A DNA stretch of 64,000 bases from Prochilodus magdalenae (taxonomy: Eukaryota > Chordata > Actinopteri > Characiformes > Prochilodontidae). The position numbers and the translations under genes were made by a program. The stretch covers positions 1 to 64,000 of the forward strand of contig JAMWET010001029.1 of the NCBI GenBank assembly GCA_024036415.1, written 5' to 3'. Shown here piece after piece: positions 61,141-64,000 of the stretch. Numbering within the stretch: the first letter of the stretch is position 1; every line of letters begins with the position of its first letter. The notes under the pieces are model-generated. The model was given only the letters and a program-made list of their open reading frames with translations, was not told the DNA's origin and did not search any database.

Positions 61141-62495
61141 GTAATTTTGGTTTCCTGACAAACAAATCAGCTTTGGTATCATTCTTGGTATAAGTATTAT
61201 ACACTCGTTGTATATTTTGATTGTCTATATATACTGGTTCATATAAGTTGATTTATTGGTATATGTACTGGATTTGTAGTGTACATATTGGTTTTCTATG
61301 ATATACACTTAGTAATAAACATAGAACATGAAATAGGAAAGGCAAAAGTGCACCAAACCCACTATATACAAGTATATACAACATGCATTTACATATAAAT
61401 ATATAAATACTTACATGTAAAACTTTTCTACTTTTCTGCATTTTATATTTATACTTACTTTCAAAATTTATGTTTACTTTCTAAAACCCGGTAATTGTGG
61501 TATGTGCAAAGTGTTGGACACACCTATTTCTTGTTTTAAGAATTTTAGGAATATTCTGCAGAATCTAGTCCTCCATGTACCCGAGCACTCTTTCATGAGC
61601 CACTGGCTACCACACAACTAGATCCACAGATGCATCTGCTTAACAGTTTACTAGATGTGCTTTTTATTAAATTCATAAAAGTTCCTATAATTACAAACAT
61701 ACCCTTCGTGATTGTGTTCATTTTCATTTGACTGTCTACAGCATTTCCAAAACACCTCTAGTGTATCTAGATGTTGTTTTCCATACTTCAGACATCGATT
61801 TTTGTGATGTGGTTACAGACAAGATTTTCGTCCAATGTCTTCCATTCCATGATTGTGCAAGCAGAAGAACAACACCACCACTACTGTCCTTTTTTCTCTT
61901 TTTATAGTAGGCATCAACTGGCTTTATTTTCTGATCCACTGAAGCCATGGTTGATGAGTGATAATAGAAGATCTAAAGTGCCTGAGAATATATTATGCTC
62001 TGGAATGCTCATCAACTGACAAATCCTAAAGACAATTCTTTACCTGCCAGTAGCAGCAATAACTTATTAATAAATAATTTGCTACTAAATAATACATTCA
62101 TAATTGTGGTATAAACAAGTTAGTAATAAAATGATGCAAAACAATGGTACTCTATATTTACGTTTATCTTAAAATGTGCTTAACATTTAGTAATTAAATG
62201 TGTTTAGAAACACAATATTTGCATTATTTGATCTTTGATACAACAATCTTATGTTTTTGTTCTATAATGTCACAGTTTAATGTACTTAAAAAACATTTTA
62301 ACTAACAATTAAATAACAACACTAATTAAAATGTTTTAAAAATGTACTATTGACCTAAGCATAGTGGTCACAGTAAAAAAAAAATGAGGATTTTATACAG
62401 TTACTTCTATTATTGGTCGCACCACATGATGAGTGGTCACTCCAAATCTAGATGTACTAACCTAAATAGGCCAGGCTAATATTCTAGTTGTTTAT
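61141..62495. other. AT-rich spacer
   Basis: No supported gene, repeat family or RNA is seen. The overlapping open frames on both strands at 61,736-62,019 have no recognisable content. Confidence 0.45.
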
Positions 62496-62692
62496 GTTTA
62501 CATTTATGGCATTTAGCTGACGCTCTTATCCAGAGTGACTTACAAGGGTATTCATATTACAGTAGGCCAATGTAGTGTTAGGAGTCTTGCCCAAGAACTG
62601 TAGCATAGTCACCCAGACTGGGATTCGAACCACATGTGGTCATGGCTCCCTGGCGGGTAGTCGTGTTATCTGCTGAGCTACACAAACCAGCC
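62496..62692 (-). mobile_element. tRNA-derived SINE
   Basis: The minus strand starts GGCTGGTTTGTGTAGCTCAG, with an A-box-like GTAGCTCAGCAGAT at 62,668-62,681 and a good B box, GGTTCGAATCCC, at 62,620-62,631. RNA polymerase III therefore could read it. The 3' tail AAGTCACTCTGGATAAGAGC followed by GTCAGCTAAATGCC and ATAAATGTAA is a very widespread teleost repeat end. A tRNA gene is ruled out because no acceptor stem can close. Confidence 0.8.
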
Positions 62693-64000
62693 ATTAATAG
62701 AATTAATTAAAAGTCAATATAAGTTAAGATACAGCAAGAAAACATATTGTATTAAGAAATGAGGTTGTGTGGTGTGAGGTTTTTTTTTAAATGGAAAAAT
62801 AGTATTTAATAACAGGTATCAAAAAAAGAAACCTGTAATGTATTGTCCAGCCCTGTTTCTGTGTAATGTAGACAAATATAGATATTGCACTTAAAACCAC
62901 ATTATTTTGAAGAGCTGTGGTTTTTTAGTGGTGATGTTGTCACCTGATGTGAGCCCAGTAACAGAGAGAAGTTTGTATTTCTGAGCTCTATTTGATTTCA
63001 ATGGAATTAAAACTTGTGACTATGCCTTGACATTATACTATGCCTGATCATTTATAGACATAATACTGTAGGTAAGAAACAAAATGCAAAACCCACTTCC
63101 AGAAAAGGAATAAAATGAGAATGTATGACTTGAAATTTTATTATTTAACTGCAAAACCATCAAATTTGAGGGGGACCTATCGACGAAAGGTGCCAAAGTG
63201 AACATCTGTCATAGGGAGGTATCAGTGCCCATGGCATAGGTGATCAGCATATGTTTGAATATATCATTGATGTGAAGGTGTATATGAGGACTTAAGAAAG
63301 ACATATGCTGCCAGGAAAAACACCAGTTCAAAATAATGTGGCTGCAATAACTGTATTAGTGATCATCTGTATTAGTGATCATCTGTGGTTGTTCTATTAC
63401 TTTTATAAGTAGACTCAACTACAGATGAGATACATATACCGATAGATAGATACATAAAAACGCAGGACTGGAAAACATATTAAATATTTATTTTTATGAT
63501 ACCTTTATTCTATTATAAAGGAACACAGATCTAGCAAAATAAATTTGTTGAGTGATGAAAAGATCTTACACCCCATCACAAATCTTTATACAATGTGTTT
63601 TTCTTTCTGTAATTTAAATGATATGAACTGTTGTTGTTCATATTTAGGTTAGTACATCTAGATCATCATCATTTTATTACTAACCTGTAACTACAATCAT
63701 TATAGTAATATTTAGTTACAAATTAAATATGAGTAAGTAATTTTTAGGAGCTATAGTTTATAACCATGATATTACTATGTTACTGCCTGCTTATTACCCC
63801 TCTGTAAGTAAAGCTACTGGCAATAATTGTCTTTAGGAATTGTGAGCTGATAAGCAGTTTAGAGTATAATACATCCTCTGGCACTTAAACATTTTTGCGG
63901 GTACATGGAAGAATAGATTCCTGTTCCTAAAATTCCTAAAACAAAAATTCAAGGACTTTTAGCTGGCTACAGGAAGAGTTTACAACCTGTAGAAAAAGGG
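62693..64000. other. AT-rich spacer to the window end
   Basis: No gene is seen. A perfect two-copy duplication of CTGTATTAGTGATCAT lies at about 63,351-63,386, and a short GATA tract at about 63,440-63,452. Confidence 0.45.

Noticed and set aside
62600..62692. tRNA gene
   Set aside because: A and B boxes are present but the ends cannot form an acceptor stem, and a SINE tail follows.

Overview
The window looks like nuclear DNA of a ray-finned fish, probably an otophysan teleost (catfish or characin type). The evidence is an intact single-exon free-fatty-acid-receptor GPCR of the FFAR2/FFAR3 family, split genes with GT-AG introns and AATAAA signals, a fish-type Tc1 transposon, L2-like and L1/Tx1-like LINE remains, and tRNA-headed SINEs. 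Nothing prokaryotic is present.

The dominant structure is a giant inverted repeat. Bases 1-27,536 (left arm) are the reverse complement of about 27,553-55,715 (right arm) around a short loop at 27,537-27,552. Every right-arm feature reappears in mirror order on the left: a 25-bp minisatellite, a gene with an acidic repeat exon, a SINE, the FFAR gene, a LINE tail, a Tc1 element and an interspersed repeat. The left copies are full of small insertions and deletions, are about 4% longer overall and carry spurious-looking runs of G, C or T. The right arm is clean from about 36 kb outward but also imperfect near the apex. The simplest reading is a fold-back (palindromic) long-read artefact at a contig end, with the left arm a poorly polished reflection. 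A real palindrome is the alternative. Left-arm 'pseudogenes' should not be counted as biological paralogues without read-level proof.

Genes on the right arm: (1) an FFAR2/3-like receptor, plus strand, 38,942-39,949, intact, with the known carboxylate-binding Arg, His and Arg conserved. (2) A multi-exon gene on the minus strand, 47.9 to 43.2 kb, which I do not recognise. Its phase-compatible exons encode an acidic Ser-rich segment, a CxxC segment, a basic segment, fifteen 14-residue acidic repeats (DSADEAEGPGSISV type) and a 319-residue C-terminal exon. Its 3' UTR has AUUUA repeats and two overlapping AATAAA signals. The two genes are convergent, 3.3 kb apart.

Outside the palindrome (55.7-64 kb) there is no host gene I can support. 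This part holds an L2-like LINE 3' end inserted at the edge of the 25-bp minisatellite, stray minisatellite units, an L1/Tx1-like LINE fragment, TA-rich repeats with a 48-bp hairpin, and a tRNA-derived SINE. The rest is AT-rich sequence in which I see nothing.
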